64,000 nucleotides of DNA from Pampus argenteus (Eukaryota > Chordata > Actinopteri > Scombriformes > Stromateidae): assembly GCA_036937835.1 (NCBI GenBank), contig CM072878.1, positions 9,362,501 through 9,426,500 on the forward strand. The letters run 5' to 3'. The first letter of the stretch is position 1; each line of letters starts with the position of its first letter. The notes beneath the pieces are model-generated. The model ran no database searches. It worked only from the letters and a program-made list of their open reading frames with translations, and was not told where the DNA came from. Made by a program: the position numbers and the translations under genes. Positions 45,801 through 61,576 of this stretch are shown here, piece after piece.

Positions 45801-48800
45801 AAACTTTGACTTCCCCTACTTACTCAACCGGGCTGCTGCTTTAAAGGTTAGATGCAATACCAGATAAAGAGTAATGCACATGCATACTTGCACTGCCTTT
45901 TCACTTACCATACTTAATTATTAATTAATTAATGTTATTTTGTGTTCAGGTGAATCTGTTTCCCTACTTGGGCCGAGTGCGAGGCATCAAGTCAGTCTTG
46001 CGAGACCTAAACTTCCAGAGCAAGCAGATGGGCCGCAGAGAAAACAAGACGATTAACATGGAGGGTCGTGTTCAGTTTGATCTGCTGCAGGTCAGCACTT
46101 TAAATTATGATTTGACAATAGTTACATTGCCCTGCAGTTAATGTATCGCTTGGATACGAATGTTTTCAGGAAAAGACACACTAGTATATACTGACTGATG
46201 TGTGTGTGTGTGTGTCTCTCAGGTTCTCCTCAGGGACTACAAACTGCGCTCATACACACTGAATGCCGTGAGTTTCCACTTCTTACAAGAGCAGAAGGAG
46301 GATGTGCAGCACTCCATCATCACTGATCTGCAGGTAAAGTACAAACCAGCTGGTTACCTTTCTTTTACGGGCTCTGAAAATTGATTCATATATTTAAAAA
46401 AAGAGATGTAAGCTTCTTGAAAAACATTGTTTGTTTTTTTTCCTCGTCTCTCCTTCCCCTTTTCCTTCATTTTAGAATGGGAATGAACAGACGCGCCGTC
46501 GTTTGGCGGTGTACTGCCTGAAAGACGCTTATCTCCCACTGCGCCTGCTGCAGAAGCTGATGTGTGTGATCAACTACATGGAGATGGCCAGAGTGACTGG
46601 TGTCCCTCTCACCTACCTGCTCTCAAGAGGACAACAGATCAAAGTTGTCTCTCAGCTGCTGCGACAGGTAACAAACACAGACAATAAAATAAAATACAAA
46701 CTTGTAGGACAGTTGCTGCATGTGTGCATATATATTACGGATGGAAATAAAGTGTGTGTGTGTGTGTTTAGGCCATGAAACAGGACTTGGTCATGCCTGT
46801 TGTAAAGACAGAAGGAGGAGAAGATTACACTGGAGCAACTGTCATTGAGCCAGAGAAAGGGTATGTATGTGTGTGTGTGTGTACGTGTGAGAGAGAGTAC
46901 TGTATGACTCCTTTGACTCCCGGTGATGATGGTTTCTTAGGTGCGAGCTTCTCATATGCTTTTCAATCGCCACTTCCTTCTCTTATAGGTATTACAGCCT
47001 TCCTATTGCCACCCTGGATTTCTCCTCCTTGTATCCGTCCATCATGATGGCTCACAATCTATGCTACACCACCCTGCTGCAGAGAGGCTCAGCAGAGAAG
47101 CTGAAGTAAGCAGTTTTATTTTTTTTATTTTAGTTTATGGTTTTAGTTTCCCTTACCTTTTGTCTTGTTGCATTTGAAATGTGTTTTACCTGCCACTTTT
47201 TTGCATCATGAATCTTGTAAGCTGAATGTTTTTGGCCATATATGTTAGACCAGCCTACAGAGTGATTTTGATTAATGGATTATTTAGGAAACTGACAAGA
47301 CAAAAATTAAATTAATGGCAAAATTTTGTCTAGTGTTATAAATGGAGAACTTGAAGGGGTTGTGTGTCTTTAGTCTGTCACCAGAGGATTTCATCAAGAC
47401 TCCGACCGGTGATCAGTTTGTGAAGAGCTCTGTGAGGAAAGGTCTTCTACCTGAGATCCTGGAGAACCTGCTGTCTGCCAGGAAAAGGTTTGAATTGGTT
47501 CAATGAACGCCTATAACCACTCATTTCACTACGTAGTGTTTGACCTGTTTCCTCTTTTTTCAGATTTACACTGGAAAAAAAAAAACAATTTAGAATTCAG
47601 AAAATGTGGCGTCTTTCTCAGATTGTCCCAATGTCTGTCCACAGGGCCAAAGCCGAGCTAAAGAAGGAAACTGACCCGTTCAAGAAGCAGGTGCTGGATG
47701 GCCGACAACTGGCCCTCAAAATCAGTGCCAACTCTGTCTATGGCTTCACGGGGGCCCAGGTGGGCAAGCTGCCCTGCTTAGAGATCTCCCAGGTGAGCTC
47801 TTTATTATGGGTGGTAAAAGTGTCTTTACTACTTTTGGAATGATTGTTGAGTTATTCTGCGTACTGTGGCAATTTTACAGCATATTCACAACTTGTCCTG
47901 GTCTTCAAATGTAGCCTATTCATCGAGATTCATCTAAATTCTGAGGTTTTAACCAGTTAAATGTATCAAATGTTTACACTTCAGGCCCTACACAACTGTG
48001 TTCATTCAGCCTAAATTAAGTTATCCTCGCTTCACTCTTCCCGCTGCACGGATGTGAAGTCAGAACATGCATGGTAAACAACAAAGATGCAGAGTGAAGA
48101 TTAGTGTTGAAATGGAAACCACAGAACAGGTGAAGGAGGAAATCCAAAGAATTAAACACAAAAACCTAAATGTAAAAATGAACTATAACCGAACCCACTG
48201 TGTTACTACAACTTGCTGTTGTTGCACAACAATCAATCTTGAGCTGCTGCTGTCCTGCAGGAGCAGTTGTGAGGATCAAGAAATTCACAACCAGTAATGT
48301 GGCTGTTGATGATGTTGCTCATTGGCCTTAAAAGCGTATATTCCAACACCACACATCATTTTAATGATGCATTTAATCTTTTGTTTTTTCTCCTGTAGAG
48401 CGTCACTGGTTTTGGAAGACAGATGATCGAGCAAACCAAACAGCTGGTGGAGTCCAAGTACACCATTTCCAATGGCTTCCAGGCTGATGCCAAGGTGAAG
48501 AATACATGTTACTGCCCTCCACTAATACTGACCAAAACCCTTCTCTTAACTTTTGCGTATAAAATATCAGTTAAGATATATATATCAGATGTGTACCCCT
48601 GTGTAATGTAAACACCACGTTATTTTTATTTTCATTTATTCAAAGGTCATTTATGGGGACACAGACTCCGTCATGGTTAAGCTTGGTGTTGCAACAGTGA
48701 AGGAGTCCATGGATATTGGGAGAGAGGCAGCAGAGTGGGTGTCATCCCATTTCACACCACCCATCAAACTGGAGTTTGAGAAGGTACCATTCATTTACAT

Positions 48801-50945
48801 CAGAAGTATTACACAACCCAGTAAGCTCATGTAATCATAGTAGACTAGTAGAGAAGGAAAAAGACAGATGTACAGCAGGAATGGTTCTTATCTTCTGGCC
48901 AAAAAATGTCTTTGAGAATCAAGCAACAGTTTCAAAGTGCAGGGAGGAAATGTTTGAGCTTCGTCTCAGCTAACGAGAGTTTCTTTTTGTCACATCCACA
49001 GGTTTACTACCCGTACCTGCTGATCAACAAGAAGCGTTACGCAGGCCTGTATTTCTCCTCCAGTGCAGACACACATGACAAGATGGACTGTAAAGGCATC
49101 GAGACTGTCCGAAGAGACAACTGCCCTCTGGTGGCTAACCTTATTAACACCTGTCTGCAGAGAATCCTCATAGACAGGTACACACGCATACCCTGTAATT
49201 TAATATGGAAATATTAAATAAATATTAAGAGGAAAAATGTAACAAATTTTTACATTTATTTTACAAGATATTTTTGGTTTCTAAAAAGAATGCTGAACCC
49301 ACTTTGTGGCAGTCGTTTGAATCAACTTTTTTTTAAGCGTAATCACAGCTGATGTGATGTGTCTTTAGAGATCCTCAGGGTGCTGTGGCTCATGCCAAAG
49401 AAGTGATCTCCGACCTGCTGTGCAACCGTATCGACATCAGCCAGCTGGTCATCACCAAGGAGCTGACACGCACCGCCCAGGAGTACGCTGGCAAACAAGC
49501 GCACGTCGAGCTGGCCGAGAGGTCTGATCAACCAGTGTTCAGACATTAATCAATAATGTATACAGTACGTGTGTGTGTGATATGGGTGAACTGATACTTT
49601 CATGTTGATATTTTCCAGGATGAGGAAAAGAGATGCGGGCAGTGCCCCCAACCTGGGAGACAGAGTCCCATATGTAATCATAAAGGCTGCAAAGGGAGCA
49701 GCAGCATACACGAAGTCAGAGGTCTGTGGCGCCATTTTTGATTGACTGTTTATTGATTTCTTTATTCCACCTTTACTTGTCTTAAATATTAAATCCTAAT
49801 GAGATGTGGTTGGCTGCTTTCTTATGTTTGCTTTAGGACCCAATCTATGTGCTGGAGAACACCATTCCCATCGATACACAATACTACCTGGAACAACAGC
49901 TATCCAAGCCCCTACTGAGAATATTTGAGCCCATCCTTGGAGAGAGCAAGGCAGAGAGCGTCCTGCTCAGTGAGTCCATGATTATAAATGATTTCTTTAG
50001 AGGTTTTACAACTTTAACATGCCACTTTGGAGGCTGGGAACTTGTGACATCTGCAGCCTCACACTTATCCTGTGTGTCAAAGCTAGCTATCAAAGTATCT
50101 GCTGGTTAAATAAATTAAACAATACTTACTTTGTGTTTACCATCTTAATTTTGATGTTGATTTTTCTGCCGTGTTTCAGAGGGTGACCATACCCGCTGTA
50201 AGACCGTGTTGACGTCGAAGATCGGGGGCCTCATGGCGTTTGCTCAGAAGAGGAGCACCTGTATTGGCTGCAAAGCTGTGCTCAAGACAGATGGTGTGTG
50301 TGATCTCAGTATTTTAAGATTTTGTTTCTAGGTTGCGCTTACAATAAAAATGAAATGTTTTTCTTTTGGAAATTTAATGTAGGGTAAATAGGGTAAATAA
50401 GCATGTCAGTCCATGCTTATTTATGTACAGTAGTACATACAGTATGAGTAACATCTAACGTGCCATTGCAGCGGCTGTGTGCGATTTCTGTAAGAAGAAG
50501 GAGTCGGAACTGTACCAAAAAGAGGTAGGCAGGAAACCATATGACTCAACATGTTTTCTTCTCTAACCTTAACAAAACTCCTCTGTCACAGCAGCAAACA
50601 AATGTCACTTTTGTCCTTACCAATGAGTTGTTAACACTCATGTTGTAAATTTCAGATCTTTCACCTAAACACTCTAGAGGAACGTTTCTCTCGCCTGTGG
50701 ACTCAGTGTCAGCGCTGTCAAGGCTCCCTCCATGAGGATGTGCTTTGTACCAGGTACATAAACAACACATATTTATTATAACTGTGTGTTTAATGCAGAA
50801 TTATGGTTGAGCCACATGGTTGCGTCTGGTAACAGTCCCGTCCTCACTCCTTTACAGCCGTGACTGTCCCATCTTCTACATGAGGAAGAAAGTCCAGAAA
50901 GATTTGGACGATCAGAGCAAGCTGGTGTCTCGTTTTGGATGGTGA
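42893..50945 (+). CDS. pold1: DNA polymerase delta catalytic subunit
   Basis: Twenty-six coding exons: 42893-43079, 43624-43737, 43882-44022, 44232-44357, 44481-44649, 44994-45108, 45192-45321, 45466-45632, 45742-45846, 45950-46090, 46223-46333, 46476-46667, 46772-46860, 46989-47105, 47374-47487, 47645-47792, 48399-48494, 48646-48783, 49002-49177, 49369-49521, 49619-49721, 49837-49969, 50180-50293, 50472-50524, 50656-50753, 50858-50945; 3,318 nt, 1,105 residues (human 1,107). It is the lagging-strand B-family polymerase with proofreading. The exonuclease motif FDIE carries D320/E322; polymerase motifs are DFSSLYPSIM (D606), KISANSVYGF and YGDTDSV (D759/D761). CysA (CIGC, CDFC) and the CysB iron-sulphur motif (CQRC, CTSRDC) are complete. 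Some acceptors are built from TG repeats. Confidence 0.98.
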
Positions 50946-51075
50946 GAGAGGCGCACAAACTCCTAAATCTTAGTGTGCCTCATTTCATATCAGTTGGGAC
51001 TCTCATCCAATTACTGTGACTTTTGGTGTTTGTAAAAATGCATATATATCACTGTTTCTATTTTTTTCTAATATG

Positions 51076-51081
51076 AATAAA
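51076..51081 (+). terminator. Polyadenylation signal of pold1
   Basis: AATAAA about 130 nt after the pold1 stop. Confidence 0.65.
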
Positions 51082-51099
51082 ATGACATTAAAGTTTCTT

Positions 51100-53316
51100 T
51101 TTGTAAAATAAAAAACTTGAATCATTGCAAGTCATCAGACATCAGTGACAAAACACTTTCACGCTCTCTTTCAATTATGCAAATCTTGTATGAATATCTA
51201 TTTTTTTACTTTCACTGTGGCAGATGCTTACAATATACTTAAACTGGGTTTGACTAAGGGGTTTCTATAAGTATATAATTATTTTCTTACTCACATTTGA
51301 ATGAAAATGTAATTTAAAAGGTGTGCAACTTGCATTAGAAGACAGATTTCCCCCTTTAAAAAACAAAACAAATTGTGCTACAACAATATACTGCTGTCAG
51401 TGTGTACATGTGCAGAGCGGTTCATAGTGTATGCCCTAATCTTAAATTGTACTTTCACAGTCCCCCGTCAAACCTCAAAGCACATCACAAAAAAACCCCA
51501 ATCATCTTGTACCGTTTGTTTTCCTTTGAAAACATAAAACAAGGTCATTATCAGATCTTACACATCAGACCTGGGACTTTACTTTGTGTTTGAGATGAGT
51601 TCTTGTAATGTCCCCCATCGTATTAACCCCTTATCTGTAAAGAGCCACCTTAGACAAACAATACAGACGAGATGTAAAAGTTAAAGACTTTTACTTGTTC
51701 ATTACAGATTTGACACAGCTGTCAGTGAGAAACGGATTAGATCAAGTTTTCAAACATTTTGAGAGTTGCTCCATATTTTTAACAGTAAACAGTCCAAATA
51801 ATGAGACATTTGGAGGATGAGTAGGAATCCCTCATGGATGGACTCACCTCTGTTAGTAGGCTGCAAATGAAGTTAGTTACAATAACTATGAGGGCAGCAG
51901 TTTATTAATGCAATGTTTTTTCAAGTTGGGTGTTTGTAGTGCTACAAAAATAAAATTTGACAATCTGTTACATTTGGGGTTACTAATTATCAAAAATGAC
52001 AAACACTGCTATAAAACAAAAACTGTTGCCTTGTTAAATATCCTTATCATCCACCATCAAGTATGCTCAGATAACGTGACCGTCGCTGTCTTCAGCATCA
52101 GTTGTCGCTTGAAATGTCACACCACATACATGTTTTTACATGGTACATGCTTACAGTTTGCATCAGATAATTTGGACACTGACTTAAAACAGCAACAACA
52201 CTGGAACTGACAAAAAAAAAGAAAAAGTATTAAAAGTCAACCTTGGAATAGAGTGCGACTGTGGGACAAACAACAGTTCAACAATAAGCTAATGATGGAG
52301 ACAAAACATCACATCTCAACCCATCAGTAGACACTGCTCTCAGTCTGTTATTTCTCACTTCCTGATCAAACACCATATTCCTGAGTTAACTTTTCAAATG
52401 GCACAAACTAATCCTAAACTACAATAGACACAGAACAGGAAATTAATAAAGTGCACCTCAGAGACTGGAACACTATTTTGAGGCTTTGTTACTGGGGTGA
52501 TCCTGTCCTTTTATAGCACTTTCATTGACATGTGGTCTTTGTGGAGAAACAAATCGTACACGTTAGATATTGCTGTTGTGTTTCAATCCCCAGAGGACAC
52601 ATGAAAAGACACCAATCATCTGTCTGAAAACAAATTTTCAAATTTTTTTTGTGGGGCTTCATGAAGACACATGCCAGAGCTTAAAGTTGTAGCAGTTTTA
52701 AATGAATTTCGTACTTATTTGAATAAATTGTCCACATTTCCTCCATGACAACTTTTCATGCTCACAAATCTTTTTGGTTTAAGCCCTGAAATGTGTCCTG
52801 AATAATCGCATGAATTTCACCACCGTAAATGTGTCCTAAAAATCATTTTGGCTTGGATGACCTGATGTGTGTAGAGTGTAGCAACATATCACTGTCAACC
52901 CTTGACCAGGGGCTGAATGGTCTGTAAAAACACTGGCTGGACAACACATCACAATTAAGTTCTTGGAAAAAAAAAGTTACCACAGATTGAAACAAATGCT
53001 GACCATAACCAAAAAGAAAAGACCAACTAAAAACTGCTACTTTGGTCATCAATAAAAAAAAAAAAATAAAATAATAATAATCAAACAAATTCACAGCGTT
53101 AAATGGACACTGTACATTGGATACATGGCCAATCTTGTTGTGGCATACTGACAGCAGGAGACTGGATCTGCTTTCCCTGTCCAGAGCTGTGCTGGACATC
53201 TCTGATGTGACAGAGGAGGTGCAGTGTGTGTGTGTGTGTGAGAGAGAGAGGGGGAGCATGAAACAAGTGCTGCATCTGTGGGATGCTGGTGTGTGTGTGC
53301 ATGCGTGTGTGGTTTG
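51100..53316. other. Gene-free interval; mostly the 3' UTR of the Ras gene
   Basis: No coding exon is seen. A minus-strand AATAAA (TTTATT at 51901-51906) would give the Ras transcript a 3' UTR of about 1.4 kb. The remaining few hundred bases separate it from pold1. Confidence 0.45.
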
Positions 53317-55973
<2,657 letters not shown>

Positions 55974-56503
55974 CTAAAGCCGTGATTTCACTAGAGTATC
56001 AGGTGAATATGATCAAGCCTAATGAGTTGGGATTTGCCTCCTTCCTCGAATACGCAGACATGGCGAAGACAGTGACCCAGATTTAATGTGACTGTCCGTT
56101 GACGTTAGTTGTCTTAAAAAAAGTTAAGTTTTAAATAAGTTTCTGAATCTACGTGAATGGCGATAAAAGTCCTTACCTTGTTGTAGGATTTATTTAACAG
56201 TCGTGAAACGATAGCTGAGTTTACGAATGGTTAAATGATATTAGCTTGCTACATAACGTTAGCCTGAGACGATTTCCTTGTTCAAAACACTTGTAGAAAC
56301 ACTTGTGAGGAAATGTCTACAACTTCTTCTTCTGACTACTTGTCAATATGTGACCTTTAGATGTATAAAGCTACTGATACACATGTAACTTACTGCTTTA
56401 AATAAATAAAACGCCTGGATATTTCGGGCAAGTTCCTATTTAGTCTCCATTGTGGTTCCAGACAGGGGCACTATCTATCACGTTAATCCCCTTCGCTCAA
56501 CAG

Positions 56504-56597
56504 CCAATGAAACGACGGCAGGCAGACAGACATCTTAATAGCCCAATCAGTGTGGAATTATATGTTGTAACTCCGCCTATAGCCGCCAACAACCAAT
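56504..56597. promoter_or_regulatory. Cluster of three CCAAT boxes upstream of the Ras gene
   Basis: CCAAT occurs at 56504-56508, 56543-56547 and 56593-56597, spaced 39 and 50 bases apart, as in NF-Y-driven TATA-less promoters. The Ras leader exon probably lies around 56180-56450; no donor or start could be fixed with confidence. Confidence 0.45.
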
Positions 56598-56599
56598 CA

Positions 56600-59500
56600 T
56601 AAGCGTAAGTAGTTCTACTTGGGGGGCGTGGTCTTTCAGGAAACCGTTCTCTGATAAAGTTGAACTCATGGCTGCATTCTTCTAAACCCGCATATCATGA
56701 TCATTATCATTATTTACAGGCATCACTAAGGTTATTCATGGTCATGTATGTATTATTATGATTATTAATCTGTATTGCCAAAACACATGAGCATCTGCAT
56801 TATATAATACATTCCAATAAACAACTCTGCAATAAATAATTTTTTTTTGAATGATTTGCCCATTAAATTTAGATATTGGGCAGTAAACTGTTTATAATTT
56901 GAAAGTTCTCATATTGGGGTATTGTGGAATTGACAATTGGCTATTGATTAATTCTTCACTGCCCTTGAGTGGTCACAGGGTTGAACTGCAACACTTACAA
57001 AACGGTTAATGTCAGTATATATCGTTAATTCACATCATTATCATTAGTGTGATTATTATAACAACATATATACTAGTATTGGCAATAAATGTTTAATGTT
57101 AGAGGTGTTTTAATACTGACCTGCGTATTTTTGGTGCAAGTACACTGACAATACAACTTTTCGAACAGAGAATCGACCGAGTGTTTACTGCCTTCTTGTG
57201 GTCAAAATGAGGAATATGCCATAATTATAAAAAATAGTCACCAAGTCTTCACCCTAAAATTATTGATTTACATTATGCTATTTGTCCCCAAAATAAAGGC
57301 CAGTCTCCACATGTGACTGTCAGATTTATGTCCCCATAACATGAGGAATACCTGGTATCTCACACACAGGCACACACACACACACACACACGCACACACG
57401 CACACACACACAGCATGCATCATGCTCCACCCTCTGGTACATCCTCACTTCTCTTGTCTGTGACGTTCATGTTTCTGCCTCACTCTCCCATCGAGTGCAT
57501 CTGCTCTCCTATCTAATCTTTGCCTAAAATCACAGAGATAATCCTGCATCCATCTGTCCTGAGAGAAAGAGAGAGAACAGACATAGCGCTCATGATGTAA
57601 AAATAAATAAAAATCAACACTTATTTAATGCGTCATTATAGTCTTTAGGTGATAAATCCCGCTGATTGTGCTGACATAGTGACATAATGAATCTAGTCGC
57701 TTAAATTTTTATTATACACAAGGATTTTTCACATATACATCTTTTATACATAGAATATTCCCCACAGTTTAGCAGGTTTAAATATAATCACTTTGTTTTT
57801 TGTTTTTCTGTTTTCACACTGATTCCCACCAGGTAACCACACATTTCATCAAGAAGGGGGAGGACAACATCAGAAGAGTCATAAACTGAGACAAAGAAGA
57901 AACTTGATTGAAAATACACTGATACAACACTTAAAAATTAAATTGTTCACAGGAATGATCAATCATGCCTTTAAGACATTTCTCTCAAAACAATTAGCCT
58001 TCACTTATTAACATACTAACACATTTTTACCATAAATCCTTCAAAGAAATCTTTTTTTTACATTCCAGCAGTGAATTTTTTTTCTCACAAAAACAAAAGA
58101 AAGATCACAAATCCTCTACAAGTTAAATAGACTTGATCTGAAAAAGAGGCATCTCCAAATGTACTTTAACGTGAATTGCTGTCTGTCAACATGACTTGAG
58201 TACACGCAGAATGTGGAACTGTGTGTGTGTGTGTGTGTGTGTCTGTGTGCACATGTTTCATGTCTGCTGGCTCTATTTACTGCATGTGCAGGTGCAAAGA
58301 GTTGCACTGTTTAGTTTGCACAATACAATACGCCAGTTCACCTACTGTATGAGAATGCTAGTCACCTCTCACGAGAGCGTCCTCTGAACTATTCACTCAA
58401 TTTCTCATCAAGATGGAGATTTTAAAGGGCTTTAAGAGGATATGATGTGATTGGCTGACTGTTAGCAAACCTTAAAACAACCTCTGATAATACATGATAA
58501 TAAATTCTTACTAATCCCTGTTTTGCCCTGTGCACTACAGGAGCACTTCACACCCACAGTCATGTAAATACCAAATAATGTGCCATCGCTCCCTCTGCAC
58601 ACTGTGTGTGCTGCTTTTGAGTGTGCTTGCATGAAATTAGTACCCTGTGTGTGTGCATGTGTGTGTGTGTGTGTGTTGGTGTGTAAAAGGAAGAGAGGGA
58701 TGGCGGGGTACCGCACTGCTGTGCTCATTTAAAACATGCTCACTGCACAATGTTTCAGCACCTGCACCCAACACAACAACACACTCACTATCACATACAC
58801 ACAGACAAATTGGAAAAACTCTGACACACCAACTCAAATAGGACCAACGTTAAGGTACAAGAGACACAGAAACATCACCGACAGATATCAAAGACTGGAG
58901 GAGAAGACAGAGAAGTTCTTGTTGAATAAAGGGAGGAAGATGGGAGGAGGCGGCCACAGAGAGACACAGAAAAAGGCGAAAACAGAGGCAGCATGTTCTG
59001 AGATGCCTGGGAATATTTTAACTATTGTCCCATGTTTGTTTGAAACAATTAATCAACTATATCACACATACACACACTTTACTTGTCTTTACAGGCCGCT
59101 TCTCCAGTGTTAACGTACACACCAAATTAAAAGTCAAAGGAGTCAGATGGTGATGCTCATGATATGTGCCTTGTGACCCATAAGCCTAGCTGGACATGAC
59201 CCAGTTCGGTCAGACTCAGGTGAGATTCAATTAGACACCACATGCAGCTTTGTGTACAAGCTCCAGTACATTCAAATAGACACACACACACAATTACACA
59301 AAGGGGAGCCTGTTGTAACAAAAGGTTTCACACAGAATGATACAACAGCTAAGCACCATATTCCTCTTTGATTGAAAAGTTCCAGCTACAGTAAATGAAC
59401 CCATGTTGAGTACCACATGCAAGCATACTTTAATTATGCATGTTTGGAAACGTTATGTTGCGGTGATGAAGTAAAATTAAACGGATGCTTCTCCAGTGTC

Positions 59501-59997
59501 TTATTATAGTCTGCAAGGACTCTCACTCATACGTGTGTGTATTGATTTCTATCATATGAGAGCACTGAGAGTAATATGAATTGGAAGAATTAAGTGTAAG
59601 CTTTAGTGACGTCGTATTTTGTATTGCGTCATTTGAACAATGTTGTAAGCTTGAAAGTTTCACATAAAAAAAATCCCAGAGGTAAGCAAAAAAACATAAA
59701 TGTGAGGCGTACACATAAAAGTTTAAATACAACACAATGCCAGTGGCTTGGGAGAGTTGCTGTACAGACAAAAAGCCTATCACATACACACGCACACGCA
59801 CACACACACACACACACACACATATTCTCCTAATCTCCTAAGTGATGTCGTGGAAACCAAACTCCTGAAACAATCACAATGAGCTCAGGAGCAGGAAGGA
59901 AGTCTGGGAGATGACTTCAGTTTTTGCAAATGAATACTGTATGTGTTTATGCACATTAACAACTCCAACACTGACATGCACATGCTCACTCTCTCTA

Positions 59998-60071
<74 letters not shown>

Positions 60072-60244
60072 GAATGAATCAGATGCGTACTTTTGATATG
60101 TGCAATTGTAAATATTGTACAAAAGCACACAGCAGGTCCATTCAGTATTGCTGTGACTCTCTCTTACAATCCCTCTCCAAACACAATCTTCCTCTTTTCT
60201 TAATCATGTTTTTTTTTTAAACGTGTATCATGTCAACTTTTCTT
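56600..60244. other. Intergenic DNA and long 3' UTR of the glutamate transporter gene
   Basis: No coding exon is seen. Minus-strand AATAAA (TTTATT at 57708-57713) would give a 2.5-kb 3' UTR. Microsatellites occur at about 57367-57412 (CA), 58220-58243 (TG), 58650-58676 (TG), 59780-59822 (CA), and a CT/CA compound run at 60002-60070. Confidence 0.45.
60002..60070. repeat. Compound (CT)n(CA)n microsatellite
   Basis: About 15 CT units then about 17 CA units, read directly; in the transporter 3' UTR. Confidence 0.95.
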
Positions 60245-61538
60245 CTATGTCAGCTCCTTCTCCTTTTCTCCACCATATATGTAAGAGTTGTGTCCAGGAG
60301 GTTGCACATACTCCTCAGATTTATCCCAGTCCATCACCCATCCGGCCCCAGCTCCTCCTCCTCCTCCTCCACCTCCTCCGGCCCCTCCTCCATTAGAACC
60401 AACCACCTGTTGGCTCATGGCACCGTACTGCCCACCTCCACGGTAGAGCTCCTCTGTTTCATTGGCCAGTTCATCCTCATCAATGATACCACACTTTTCC
60501 TCACTCGTGTCCTCTATGTCCGCCCATAGCTGCTTTTCACCTGATGCAAAGATTCCTAGTGAGAGAAAAAAAAATAATTATGACAGCGTTGAAGTCTTCT
60601 GAACATGCCTTACAAAACTCTTTAATCATAGTCAAGTCATACCATAGAAGATCACTCCTCCATAATGAACTAGGGAAGCTATCAGGAAGACACCCTGCCA
60701 CTCCTCACGTGTCTGCAAAGAAAAAGATGATATTGATGTAGGCGAGTTCAAGAACAAGTTTCATTTACGATTAAAATATTAGAAGTAAAGCTGATAAAAG
60801 CAAACGTTTTTCACCTTGTGTTTGGTCATGGCTCCCACTATGAGAGGACACACCATTCCAGATAATGTTCCCACCCCATTTGAGATGCCCATCAGTATGC
60901 TGGCATATCGAGGGGCGATATCCAAGTGATTGACATTAAACCCTGAGTGAAACAAAAAAACAGTGCATAACTTCATTACCCCAAAGGTTTTTTGTTCCTG
61001 AAGCAAATTTCATGTGTTTTTTTTCAAAATACAAAGAAAACAGATTCAAACAACAGATTTACTGTTGCAGTTTTAAGCCCTCACAGTTTTAACAACCTGT
61101 TAAATCTAAATGTTGCAAATTGTCCATTTAATGATTTACACTGAACTACTGAAAGGTGACACAACAGTAACTCTGATTATCATCTGTTACCTGAGATAGC
61201 AAATCCACTGAAACCAACAGCAAGGACCAAGAAGGAAATGGCAACACCTTTTGTGTGAGAGTATCCCACCACCAGCAGGAGGGTCGCCTCCATTCCAAAA
61301 CCTGAAAACATCCAAACAAACACATCGAACACTGAACACAAGAAGACATGACTCTATCCACAGCTTTATTCTCTGCCTTAACAATCAGGAGTCCTGTGAA
61401 AATGAAACATGCTGATTTACATGCAGAAGAAAGACTGACTTAACCTTTAAGTTGTGTTAAAATATTAATATCATCCCAGTACCAGCAGGTGCTGAGCTTC
61501 AAAGACTCAAAACGAGAGTCGCTGAGTAAAATGGAAGC

Positions 61539-61576
<38 letters not shown>

